From: JAKFEW01 sp036675505
Lineage (GTDB): Bacteria > Cyanobacteriota > Sericytochromatia > S15B-MN24 > JAQBPE01
Direction of reading: 5' to 3'
Length of the DNA stretch: 64,000 bases
Assembly: GCA_036675505.1 (NCBI GenBank)
Contig: JAKFEW010000103.1
Coordinates: forward strand, 6,789 to 70,788
The stretch's first letter is position 1. The number at the start of each line of letters is the position of its first letter. The notes under the pieces are model-generated. The model worked only from the letters and a program-made list of their open reading frames with translations. It was not told the DNA's origin and did not search any database. The translations under genes were made by a program, and so were the position numbers. Below are positions 24,392-32,098 of the stretch, piece by piece.

Positions 24392-25297
24392 ATGAATACG
24401 CGCCTGCCCCTCCTCTTCTTCCTGCTAGCCTCGCTGGCCGTGCCGGCGCACGCCGCCCAGGAGGTGCCCGTCGACCTGCGCCCGGACGCCGGGGCGCAGC
24501 TGGCCGCCGAGCGGACCATGAAGTCGCTGCTCGACGAATGGACCGCTACTGCCTTCGACGTGCAGTTCCAGGCCCGCTCGGAGGTCGACCTCGCGGCGCC
24601 CGGCCGGGTGAAGGTTCGGCTCGATGGGTTCGCGATCGGCTTCAACGCCGACTGGTACCGGCGCTACAAGGCCTTCCACGACGGGCTGGTGAAGCAGCCC
24701 TTCGGCCAGGAGACCCTGGACCACGCGCTCGCCTACTGCCGCCAGGGCGACGGCCGCCTCCGCGCCACCATGCTCGACGGCGCGGGCAAGGTGCTCTGGG
24801 CCGCGCCAGTCACGCACACCCGCGCGCCGAGCCACTACGCGCCGGTCGAGGCACACCTGTTCGCGCCACCGGTGCGGCGCGCGCTGCCTGCCGGCCCGCC
24901 GGATCTGCGCCAGCTCTGGCCGCCGCCGCCGGGCGAGGTGCCTTACCTGCTCGCGCCGCCTGACGCCGCGCGCACAGCGAAGCGCATCCGGCTCGGTGAC
25001 ATGGTCGGCCGGCGCTGGCCGGTCGACCTGCGCGACCCGCTGGCACCACCACCACCACCACCACCTGCGTCCCCCCCGGTCGCTCCCGGCGGGGCCCCCG
25101 TCCCGCCCGGTGGCGTTCCGGCCCCGGCCGGCGGGGCCCCGCTTCCACCCGGTGGTACCGCCGTCCCGGCCGGGGCCGCGCCGCGTCTGGCGCCGCCGGC
25201 GCTCGTCCCGGCCTCCGCAGCGACCACGACCCCGCGGCCCGCGCCGACCGCCCGCGTCGCGCCGCCCCGCCGCCAACAGCGCGAGGGTGGCCCCTGA
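24392..25297 (+). CDS. Secreted protein with Pro/Gly-rich tail, function unknown
   Basis: 301 residues. Signal peptide LLFFLLASLAVPAHAAQ, probably cleaved at AHA|AQ. A compact domain (~25-165) has LLDEWTATAFDVQFQARSEVDLAAPGRVKVRLDGFAIGFNADWYRRYKAF; the rest is low-complexity: a (Pro)7 block encoded by a CAC-rich run near 25050 and several PxGGxPxPxGG units. The stop TGA and the next ATG share one base (TGATG), so it is translationally coupled to the downstream membrane protein. Family unknown. Confidence 0.7.
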   Translation: MNTRLPLLFFLLASLAVPAHAAQEVPVDLRPDAGAQLAAERTMKSLLDEWTATAFDVQFQARSEVDLAAPGRVKVRLDGFAIGFNADWYRRYKAFHDGLVKQPFGQETLDHALAYCRQGDGRLRATMLDGAGKVLWAAPVTHTRAPSHYAPVEAHLFAPPVRRALPAGPPDLRQLWPPPPGEVPYLLAPPDAARTAKRIRLGDMVGRRWPVDLRDPLAPPPPPPPASPPVAPGGAPVPPGGVPAPAGGAPLPPGGTAVPAGAAPRLAPPALVPASAATTTPRPAPTARVAPPRRQQREGGP

Positions 25298-26949
25298 TGC
25301 TTCACCCCGAGCAGGTTTCCGCCGAGGACGTCTTCGACGAGGGCGTCATCGAGGAGGCCGGCGCGCGCGTGGCCGACATCGCGAGCCGGGCGGCGGTCCA
25401 CGACCGGTTCCAGTTCGAGGCCGGCATCGATTACGATCTGCTCGCCGGCGACCCGGGCGCGCGCAAGCGCTACGAGGTCGAAATGTACCTGTACGTGCCG
25501 ACGGCGATGGGCATCCGCTCGGACACCTATGCGCGCGACCGCTTCTGGGCCGACCTCACGAACCACCTGCGCCTGCGCACGCCGGACGTCGGCCGATGGG
25601 ACGCGATCACGCCCGATGCCTGGTCCTTGCCGTCGCTGGAGCGCTACTTCGAGCACCACCTGCACCACGACGAGCGCCAGCGCCTGATCCCGCTCGTGGT
25701 GCAGGAAGCGAAGCTCTTCGGCTGTTTGCTGTACACCCAACTCAAGGCCCTGTCGGGCGATCACTCGCCGGGCGTGCCGCGCGAAGGCCTCCGCACGGAC
25801 CAGCGCCTGGCCAAGGTGGTCGCGCTGCTCAAGGCTTATCGTCGGCTCTACATCGCGATCTTGACCGAGCAGCCGGTGATCGTCGATGACGAGGTGCGCC
25901 GCGCGCTCGGGCTGGTCGACGAATACCTTTCCTACCGCCTCGAGGCCAGCCTGATCACCTTCGTCGGTCGCGCCGAGCAGGGCACGGAGCCGGCCCGGCT
26001 CGCCGACGTGGCCCGCCAGGCGCTGAGCGACGAGATCAGCTACCGCCGCCTCGCGGGCTTCGTCTACATCGGCGGCGAGGCGTCGGAAGGCGCCAGCGCC
26101 GAGGCCTTCGCCTATCGCCTGGGCTTGCTCAAGAAGTTCGTGACGAGCGTGCTCTACCTCGACGTCGAGAGCGTCAAGAAAGAGGGCCTCTACAAGAACG
26201 CCGTGGCCGGCGCCGGCGCCGCGGTCGCGGCCGTCATCACGGCGATGGTCGATTTCCAGCGCTTCAAGGCCGTGGCTGCCAACGATTGGGGTTGGCGCGT
26301 GTTCGCCGTGGTGGGCATCGGCGTCTTCGCCTACGTGTTCCAGGACCGCATCAAGGACATCGCCCGCGAATGGTTCAACGATCGCCTCAAGCGCTACCTG
26401 CCGGATCACGAGCAACGCCTCCTGCACGCCCACTACGAAGAGGATGGCCGCGCTCATCGCGTGCTGATCGCGACCTGCCGGCAGTTCATGCGCTGGCTCA
26501 AGCCCCACGGCGTGCCACCCGAGATCCGCTACATCCGCGAGACCGGCTCGCGCGGCACGCTCGATCCGGACCGCAGCGAGGTGGTGATCCATTACTTCAA
26601 GCGGCTGGCGATCCAGCCGAACGCGCTCGCGGCGGAACTCGCCCATGTGCGACTGATCCGCGACGTGGTGCGCTTCGACCTCTCCGAATTCCTCGTGAAG
26701 CTCGCGGACCCCAGCAAACAACTGGCCTACTTCCACGAAGAAGCCGGGGTCGTGACGGTGGAGGCGCCGAAGGTCTACCACCTCAACGCGGTCTTCCGGT
26801 ATGCGGTGGTCGAGGAGCGCCCCGGCGCCCCGGCGCGGCACCGGGTAGCGTTCGAGCGCGCCCGGATCGTCGTCAATAAGCGCGGCATCTTGCGCATGGA
26901 GCAGGTCGTGCCGCGCGGGGATCTGGGCTACCACGAGGAGGACGGCTAG
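25297..26949 (+). CDS. Large protein with two central membrane helices, function unknown
   Basis: 550 residues. A soluble N-terminal part (~1-300) starts with acidic EDVFDEGVIEEAG and is helical; two hydrophobic segments NAVAGAGAAVAAVITAMV (~305-323) and WGWRVFAVVGIGVFAYVF (~331-348) are followed by a ~200-residue soluble domain (DRIKDIAREWFNDRLKRYLPDHEQRL, MRWLKPHGVPPEIRYIRETGS). Both large domains should lie on the same, cytoplasmic side. No known motif found. Coupled to the genes on both sides, which suggests a three-protein membrane complex (inference). Confidence 0.75.
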   Translation: MLHPEQVSAEDVFDEGVIEEAGARVADIASRAAVHDRFQFEAGIDYDLLAGDPGARKRYEVEMYLYVPTAMGIRSDTYARDRFWADLTNHLRLRTPDVGRWDAITPDAWSLPSLERYFEHHLHHDERQRLIPLVVQEAKLFGCLLYTQLKALSGDHSPGVPREGLRTDQRLAKVVALLKAYRRLYIAILTEQPVIVDDEVRRALGLVDEYLSYRLEASLITFVGRAEQGTEPARLADVARQALSDEISYRRLAGFVYIGGEASEGASAEAFAYRLGLLKKFVTSVLYLDVESVKKEGLYKNAVAGAGAAVAAVITAMVDFQRFKAVAANDWGWRVFAVVGIGVFAYVFQDRIKDIAREWFNDRLKRYLPDHEQRLLHAHYEEDGRAHRVLIATCRQFMRWLKPHGVPPEIRYIRETGSRGTLDPDRSEVVIHYFKRLAIQPNALAAELAHVRLIRDVVRFDLSEFLVKLADPSKQLAYFHEEAGVVTVEAPKVYHLNAVFRYAVVEERPGAPARHRVAFERARIVVNKRGILRMEQVVPRGDLGYHEEDG

Positions 26950-28632
26950 TTGCAGGCGCTCGATCTCGCCACGGCCGCGGGCGGCCTCGGCCTCTACCTG
27001 CTCTCGCTGCGCGTGATGGCCTCGGCCTTCGATCGCTCGCTGGGGCGCTGGCTGCGGCCGCGCTTGCAGAGCGCGCTCGCGAGCCCGGCTCGCGCGCTCG
27101 GGCTGGGCGTCGTGATCGGCGCGCCGTCGGCGCCCGCGGCGATGGCGCTCTTGATAGCCGCGCTCGCGGCCGACCTGCTGGCGCTGGAACAGGCCGTGTT
27201 GGTGATGATCGGCACGACGGTCGGCTCGGTGGCGCGGGTCTGGACCGGCGCGCTCGCCCCTGTATGGCTCGGCCCGGTGCTCGTCGGCGCGGCGAGCGTG
27301 GGGCTGATCATCGCCCGCCATCCGCGCGCGCGGCACGGGCTGCAGGCCTTGCTGGGGCTCGGGCTGGCCTTCACCGGCCTCGAGCTCGTGAGCGCGGCGC
27401 TCGCCCCGATCGTGACCGACGAGATGGTCCGCGCGGGCCTTGCGGGTTGGGCTGGCATGGCCCTGGGCGAGCAGGTCCTCGACGTCGGGCTCGGCGTCCT
27501 GCTCGGCGTGTGCCTTCCGGCCGGCGGCGCGGTGATCGTGGCGCTCGACCTGGCCGCCCGGGGATCCCTGCCCGTGCCGGCAGCGTGCGCGCTGCTGCTG
27601 GGGGCGTCAATCGCCACCGCCACCTGGCCGGCCCTCGCCGCGCTGGAACACGGCCGCACGGCCCGCGCCCTCGCGGCGGCCCACGTCGGCGTGCGGCTCG
27701 TCGGCGCGCTCGCCGCCTTGCTGGCATTCCCCTTGCTGCTCGCGACGGCGAGCGGGGCCGCGGGCGGGTTGGGGCTGCGCGGGCCGGTCGCCGAGATCGG
27801 CGTGGCGGCCACGATCTTCGCGCTCGCGAACGCGGCTGCCTGGCTGTGCTTCTTCACCTTCCTCTACGAGCCGCTGCGCCGCCTGCTGCCGGGCACCGGG
27901 GCCGCCGAGGGGCCGCTCGCGGCCGGCGTGCGCCGCATGCTCGTCAACGCGCCCGATCGGGCGCTCGCGGAGGTCTACAAGCTCGCGGGCTCGCTGCAGA
28001 CCACGGCGAAGCGCCAGATCGACCGCGACCTCGGGATGATGGCCCAGGCCACGCCGGTGACGCCGGATCACAAGGCGATCGAGGACACCCGGCGCGAGAT
28101 CGGGCAGGTGCGCGAGGCGGCCTACGGCCTGCTCCTGCCGCTGGCGCGCGGCACGCTTTCCCCCTCCCAGGCGGCGTCCGCGCAGCACTGGCTGCTCTTC
28201 ATCAGCCTGGCGGACAAGCTCGTCCAGCAGGCGCTCGATCTGCGCGATCACCTCGAGCATGGGCTCGCCGTGGACGGCTACGTGCTGCCCCCGGCGATCG
28301 CCCGCTGCCTGCCGGACCTGCGCGACGTCTCCGACCAGCTCTGGCTCGCGATCTTGTTCCCGGAGCGGCAGGCGACGGGCGCCGCGATGGAGTTCCAGCA
28401 GGCGATGGCCACGGAGATCATCCAGCTGCTCGACGACGCCTACTTCGAGTACCTCAAGACCTCGGACTACCGCAAGACCGACCAGAACGTCTGGATCCTC
28501 GACACGATCGCCCAGCTGCGCCACCTCAGCGAGTCGCTGTTCATGCTCTACAAGGCCGCGTTGGCCGGCGTCGAGGTCACGCGGGTGGTGCCCGGGCGAT
28601 CGGCTGTTGGGCCCTCGTACGGCGCGTTGTAG
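26950..28632 (+). CDS. Na/Pi-cotransporter-like membrane protein with PhoU-like tail
   Basis: 560 residues, TTG start directly after the upstream stop. The first ~310 residues have about eight membrane segments in the Na/Pi cotransporter II arrangement (GLGLYLLSLRVMASAFDRSLGRWLRPRL, LLALEQAVLVMIGTTVGSVARVW), and the last ~240 residues are helical with a PhoU-like pattern (EVYKLAGSLQTTAKRQIDRDLGMM, YLKTSDYRKTDQNVWILD). The signature QSSSATT of true NptA/YjbB-type carriers reads GAPSAPA here, and the second repeat is also changed (CLPAGGAVIVAL). Thus sodium-phosphate transport is doubtful; a structural or regulatory role is possible. Confidence 0.7.
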   Translation: MQALDLATAAGGLGLYLLSLRVMASAFDRSLGRWLRPRLQSALASPARALGLGVVIGAPSAPAAMALLIAALAADLLALEQAVLVMIGTTVGSVARVWTGALAPVWLGPVLVGAASVGLIIARHPRARHGLQALLGLGLAFTGLELVSAALAPIVTDEMVRAGLAGWAGMALGEQVLDVGLGVLLGVCLPAGGAVIVALDLAARGSLPVPAACALLLGASIATATWPALAALEHGRTARALAAAHVGVRLVGALAALLAFPLLLATASGAAGGLGLRGPVAEIGVAATIFALANAAAWLCFFTFLYEPLRRLLPGTGAAEGPLAAGVRRMLVNAPDRALAEVYKLAGSLQTTAKRQIDRDLGMMAQATPVTPDHKAIEDTRREIGQVREAAYGLLLPLARGTLSPSQAASAQHWLLFISLADKLVQQALDLRDHLEHGLAVDGYVLPPAIARCLPDLRDVSDQLWLAILFPERQATGAAMEFQQAMATEIIQLLDDAYFEYLKTSDYRKTDQNVWILDTIAQLRHLSESLFMLYKAALAGVEVTRVVPGRSAVGPSYGAL

Positions 28633-28670
28633 GGTGGTTCCGGAACGCTTTCGCGACGAGGAGGTGCGGG

Positions 28671-28922
28671 ATGGACGAGCGCGACGACCTGGAACTGGCG
28701 CGCGAGCTGCGTGAGGAGCCCGTGGAGTTCACATCGGAGCTGGGGTTGGCGCCTGCCCCGCCGCTCGAGATGGAAGAGGCGAACGATCCCGAGGGCTACG
28801 TGGGGCCCGACGGCCTGGCGGCGCCGCACGAGCAGCCCGCGGAGGTCCGTGAGCACTACGACGACGTCCTCGATCGCCTGCCGCGCGTCTCGCTCGACGA
28901 CGTCGAGGAGCCAGGCGCCTAG
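28671..28922 (+). CDS. Small acidic protein, function unknown
   Basis: 83 residues, rich in Glu/Asp/Pro (MDERDDLELARELREEPVEFTSELG). GAGGAGG 6 nt before ATG 28671 and low codon-shadow character support a real gene. No signal, no membrane segment; probably disordered. Its stop overlaps the stop of the convergent gene by four bases. I recognise no family. Confidence 0.6.
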   Translation: MDERDDLELARELREEPVEFTSELGLAPAPPLEMEEANDPEGYVGPDGLAAPHEQPAEVREHYDDVLDRLPRVSLDDVEEPGA

Positions 28923-29347
28923 CGGCGGCGCCAGCCTTCCCAGAGGGGCCGGCCGTGCTCGTCGCGCAGGGCGATCGCCTCGTCCCCGCCGCGCACGATC
29001 ATGCCGGCCACCAACGTTGCCGCCTTCGTCCCGCGCGAGCCGGTCACGGCGATCTTGTCGCCGCGCCGGAACTGGAACGGCTGGCGGTCCGACCACCAGG
29101 TCGGGCCGACGTGGACGGGCACCGTGCCCGCCGCGGTGCGCACGCGCAGCTGCACGCCGGCCACGCGCCCGCCGCCCGCGCGCGTGCGTACGACCGCCTC
29201 GACGGTGCCGACGACGGTCTCGGTGCGCCGAGGGTCGTAGCCGTGGTCGGCGGTCCTGGCTGCGGCGGCGCCGGCGGGTGCCGCCACGATCAGGCCGGTC
29301 GCCACGGCGAGGACGGCGAGCAGCCGCCCGATCAATCGAACGCGCAC
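28919..29347 (-). CDS. Exported OB-fold-like protein
   Basis: 142 residues from GTG 29347, chosen because GGAGGA lies 7 nt upstream; an in-frame ATG at 29362 would place that ribosome site inside the gene. Signal peptide LLAVLAVATGLIVAAPAGAAAA. The mature part ETVVGTVEAVVRTRAGG ... VQLRVRTAAGTVPVHVGPTWW ... RRGDKIAVTGSRGTKAATLVAGMIVRGGDEAIALRDEHGRPLWEGWRRR looks like the small periplasmic OB-fold proteins found next to redox or membrane systems. No catalytic residues can be assigned. Confidence 0.65.
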   Translation of the reverse strand: MRVRLIGRLLAVLAVATGLIVAAPAGAAAARTADHGYDPRRTETVVGTVEAVVRTRAGGGRVAGVQLRVRTAAGTVPVHVGPTWWSDRQPFQFRRGDKIAVTGSRGTKAATLVAGMIVRGGDEAIALRDEHGRPLWEGWRRR

Positions 29348-29544
29348 GGGAATCTCCTCCATCGGCCGGAATGATCGGCTGTCTGCCAGTATAGGAATGA
29401 GCCCTCGGTCGATGAACGGTCGATCTGGACGAAATCGCTCGGCCGTACTTACGCGGTCGAAGATCTCCCGCTTGGGAGGAAACCGGTCTCGCGGGGAACA
29501 ATGTGGGGAGGGCCCGAATCGCTCGTGAGGCCCATCCGACGCGC

Positions 29545-31353
29545 ATGACCCTCTCTTTCGAACTCGACCAAGACCATTCCGACCTCGAGCAGCGCTGGGA
29601 TCTGGCGCGGCTTTACCTCTCGCCGTCCGATCCCCGCATCGACGCCGATCTGAAGGCGTCGCGGCGCAAGGCGCAGAAGCTGCGCTCCAAGTACCTCGGC
29701 AAGGTGGCGGAGCTGTCGCCGGCCGAGGCGCGCAAGCTGATCGACGGCCTCGACGAGATCGCGGGCCTGCTGAACAAGCTCTTCGGCTACGCTTACCTGC
29801 TCTTCTCGGCCGACACGCAGACCGAGGACAACAAGAAGCTCTACGCCCGCATCCAGGGCGAGGTCCCGGACATCAAGAACGAGACGGTGTTCTTCGACCT
29901 CGAGCTGCAGCGCATGCCGGAGAACGCCTACCAGAAGCTGTTGCGGGCGCCCGAGATCGCCGAGTACCAGGACCACCTTGGTAGGATCCGCCGCGTCGCA
30001 GCGCACTCGCTCGACGAGCTGGCCGAGAAGATCATCACGCTCAAGGACGCGACGGGCGCGCAGGCCTGGACGCAGCTTTACTTCGAGACCACGGCGGACT
30101 TTCGCGTGAAGCTCGACTTGCCGGGTCAGGCCGAGGAGATGACGCTGTCGCAGGCGTACGCCGTTCGCGAGACCGGCGCCCGCCACGAGCGCAAGGCGGC
30201 CTTCGACGAGACGCTCAAGCTCCACGCCGAGCACGCGCGCAGCCTCACCTTCGTCTTCAACGCGCTCTTCGAGAACTGGCGCCACATGATGGGCCTGCGC
30301 AACTACGACCACCCGCTCGCGCCGCTTTTGATCGAGGAGAACCTCGGCCCGCAAGTGATCGAGACGCTGCTGCAAACGGTCGAGGGCAATTACGACCTCG
30401 TCCACCGCTACTACCGGGCCAAGGCGCAGGTGCTCGAAATCCATGACTTCGCGGGCCACGACATCCGCGCGGGCTACGGCGGGGCGGGCTCGTTCATCTC
30501 GTTCGAGGAAGGCCGCGACATCGTCCTCGACACCTGGGACAGCTTCGACCCCGATCTCGGCGCGATCGCGCACGGCTTCTTCGAGGACCGATACATCGAC
30601 GCCCTCTCGCGTTCCGGCAAGCGTGCCGGCGCTTACTGCCTGAGCTCGGGCCCGATCTTCCATCCCTTCCTGTTCCTGAATTACAACTACACGCTGAAAG
30701 ACGTCATCGTGATGGCCCATGAGATGGGCCACGGCGTGCACAACGTGGTCGTCGCCGACCACCAGACGCTCACGAACTGCGACCGGGTCACCATGTTCAT
30801 GGAGACGCCCTCCACCTTCGCCGAGACGCTCACGTTCCAGCGGTTGCTGGCGCGCGAGGTGAACCCCGAGGTGCGCCGCCAGCTGCTCGGCAGCCAGATC
30901 GAGGCCGCGATCCTCAAGATCTACAAGTCGGTGGCGGTGACGCGCTTCCAGCTCAACGCGTACGAGCGCCGCAAGAACTCGGTGGTGCCGTCCTCCGAGT
31001 ATTGCAGGCTCTGGGGCGAACAGCTCGACGCGATGTACGGCGACGCGGTGGGCCGTGGCGAGTGGGACGACTGGGAGTGGGTCACCTTCCACCACACCCT
31101 GAACTACCCCTTTTACGACTACGCCTACTCCTTCGGCCAGCTGCTGGTTTACGCGCTCATGCGCAAGTACCAGGAAGAGGGCCAGGCCTTCGTGCCGCAA
31201 TACATCAAGCTGCTCGAAGCGGGCACGTCGATCACCATCGGTCCGTTGCTCGAGATGGTGGGCGTCGACCTCAACGACCCGGCCTTCTGGCAGGCCGGCA
31301 TCAACTACCTCGGCGAGATGGTGGCGGAGTTCGAGGACTCCGTCATGTATTAG
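29545..31353 (+). CDS. M3-family oligoendopeptidase F-like metallopeptidase
   Basis: 602 residues. The zinc motif HEMGH lies at 392-396 (VIVMAHEMGHGVHN) with the third ligand Glu in FMETPSTFAETL, both signature features of M3B oligoendopeptidases, which cut short peptides in the cytoplasm. The C-terminal HHTLNYPFYDYAYSFGQLLVYALM helix supplies the substrate His/Tyr residues of the family. No signal peptide. The start is uncertain: ATG 29545 begins the conserved part, while a GTG at 29503 is in frame. Stands alone; upstream region 29348-29544 is a divergent promoter region in which I see no clear -35/-10 pair. Confidence 0.9.
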   Translation: MTLSFELDQDHSDLEQRWDLARLYLSPSDPRIDADLKASRRKAQKLRSKYLGKVAELSPAEARKLIDGLDEIAGLLNKLFGYAYLLFSADTQTEDNKKLYARIQGEVPDIKNETVFFDLELQRMPENAYQKLLRAPEIAEYQDHLGRIRRVAAHSLDELAEKIITLKDATGAQAWTQLYFETTADFRVKLDLPGQAEEMTLSQAYAVRETGARHERKAAFDETLKLHAEHARSLTFVFNALFENWRHMMGLRNYDHPLAPLLIEENLGPQVIETLLQTVEGNYDLVHRYYRAKAQVLEIHDFAGHDIRAGYGGAGSFISFEEGRDIVLDTWDSFDPDLGAIAHGFFEDRYIDALSRSGKRAGAYCLSSGPIFHPFLFLNYNYTLKDVIVMAHEMGHGVHNVVVADHQTLTNCDRVTMFMETPSTFAETLTFQRLLAREVNPEVRRQLLGSQIEAAILKIYKSVAVTRFQLNAYERRKNSVVPSSEYCRLWGEQLDAMYGDAVGRGEWDDWEWVTFHHTLNYPFYDYAYSFGQLLVYALMRKYQEEGQAFVPQYIKLLEAGTSITIGPLLEMVGVDLNDPAFWQAGINYLGEMVAEFEDSVMY

Positions 31354-31356
31354 CGT

Positions 31357-32091
31357 TTGCCAAGCCCGGTGCCGACTTCCCTGCTCCTCGTCGCCTCCCT
31401 TACGCTCAATGCGGTGCTCGTGGGGGCCGCGGCCGCCTTCGTGGCCTCGCGCGGCGGCGTCGGCTACCTGCGGGCGCGCCTCTCGCCGAAGGTCCCCGCG
31501 GCGATCACCGATACCCAGATGTCCGCCCACTGGAGGAGCCGCGTCAGCATGCACGCCCTCACGCCGATCGCCCCCGGCGACGTCGTCCTGCTCGGCGACA
31601 GCCTGACGGAGTGGGCCGACTGGGTCGCCCTGCTCGGCGACGCCAGCCTCCGCAACCGCGGCATCGCCGGCGACACCGTGGAAGGCGTCCAACGCCGCCT
31701 CGACCCGATCATCGCCGCCCGGCCGCGCATGATCGTCTTGATGATCGGCATCAACGATTTGCTGAACAGCGCGACCCCTCAGGCCGTCCTCGCGGGCCTA
31801 CGCGTCCTGATCGCGCGCATCCGCGCCGAGGCGCCCGCGACACGCCTGCTGGTGCTCAGCCTGTTGCCCGTCGAGCCGCACGCGATCGGCGTCCGCCACA
31901 ACCCGCGGGTCGCCGCCGTGAACTCAGGGTTGGCCCCGATCGCCCGCGAGGCCGGCGCCGAGTGGCTCGACCTGTGGCCGCTCCTGGGCGGCGACGCCGG
32001 GCTCGATCGCCGCTACACGTATGACGGCCTGCACCTGAATGGGGAGGGCTACGGCGTCTGGGCGGAGGCCCTGCGGCCCCACCTGCCGTGA
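31357..32091 (+). CDS. SGNH/GDSL-family hydrolase, membrane-anchored
   Basis: 244 residues. N-terminal hydrophobic segment (LLLVASLTLNAVLVGAAAAFVA) acts as signal anchor. All four SGNH blocks are visible: GDSL at VLLGDSLTEW, Gly in GIAGDTV, Asn in MIGINDLL, and DGLHLN with the catalytic Asp-His. Likely a lipase, esterase or deacetylase acting at the cell surface. The TTG start at 31357 is just after the peptidase stop; a GTG at 31369 is an alternative and no strong ribosome site helps to choose. Confidence 0.85.
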   Translation: MPSPVPTSLLLVASLTLNAVLVGAAAAFVASRGGVGYLRARLSPKVPAAITDTQMSAHWRSRVSMHALTPIAPGDVVLLGDSLTEWADWVALLGDASLRNRGIAGDTVEGVQRRLDPIIAARPRMIVLMIGINDLLNSATPQAVLAGLRVLIARIRAEAPATRLLVLSLLPVEPHAIGVRHNPRVAAVNSGLAPIAREAGAEWLDLWPLLGGDAGLDRRYTYDGLHLNGEGYGVWAEALRPHLP

Positions 32092-32098
32092 GCGGCCG

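Noticed and set aside
25044..25066. CAC trinucleotide run as a possible phase-variable tract
   Set aside because: The repeat unit is three bases, so slippage would alter a proline run without shifting the frame.
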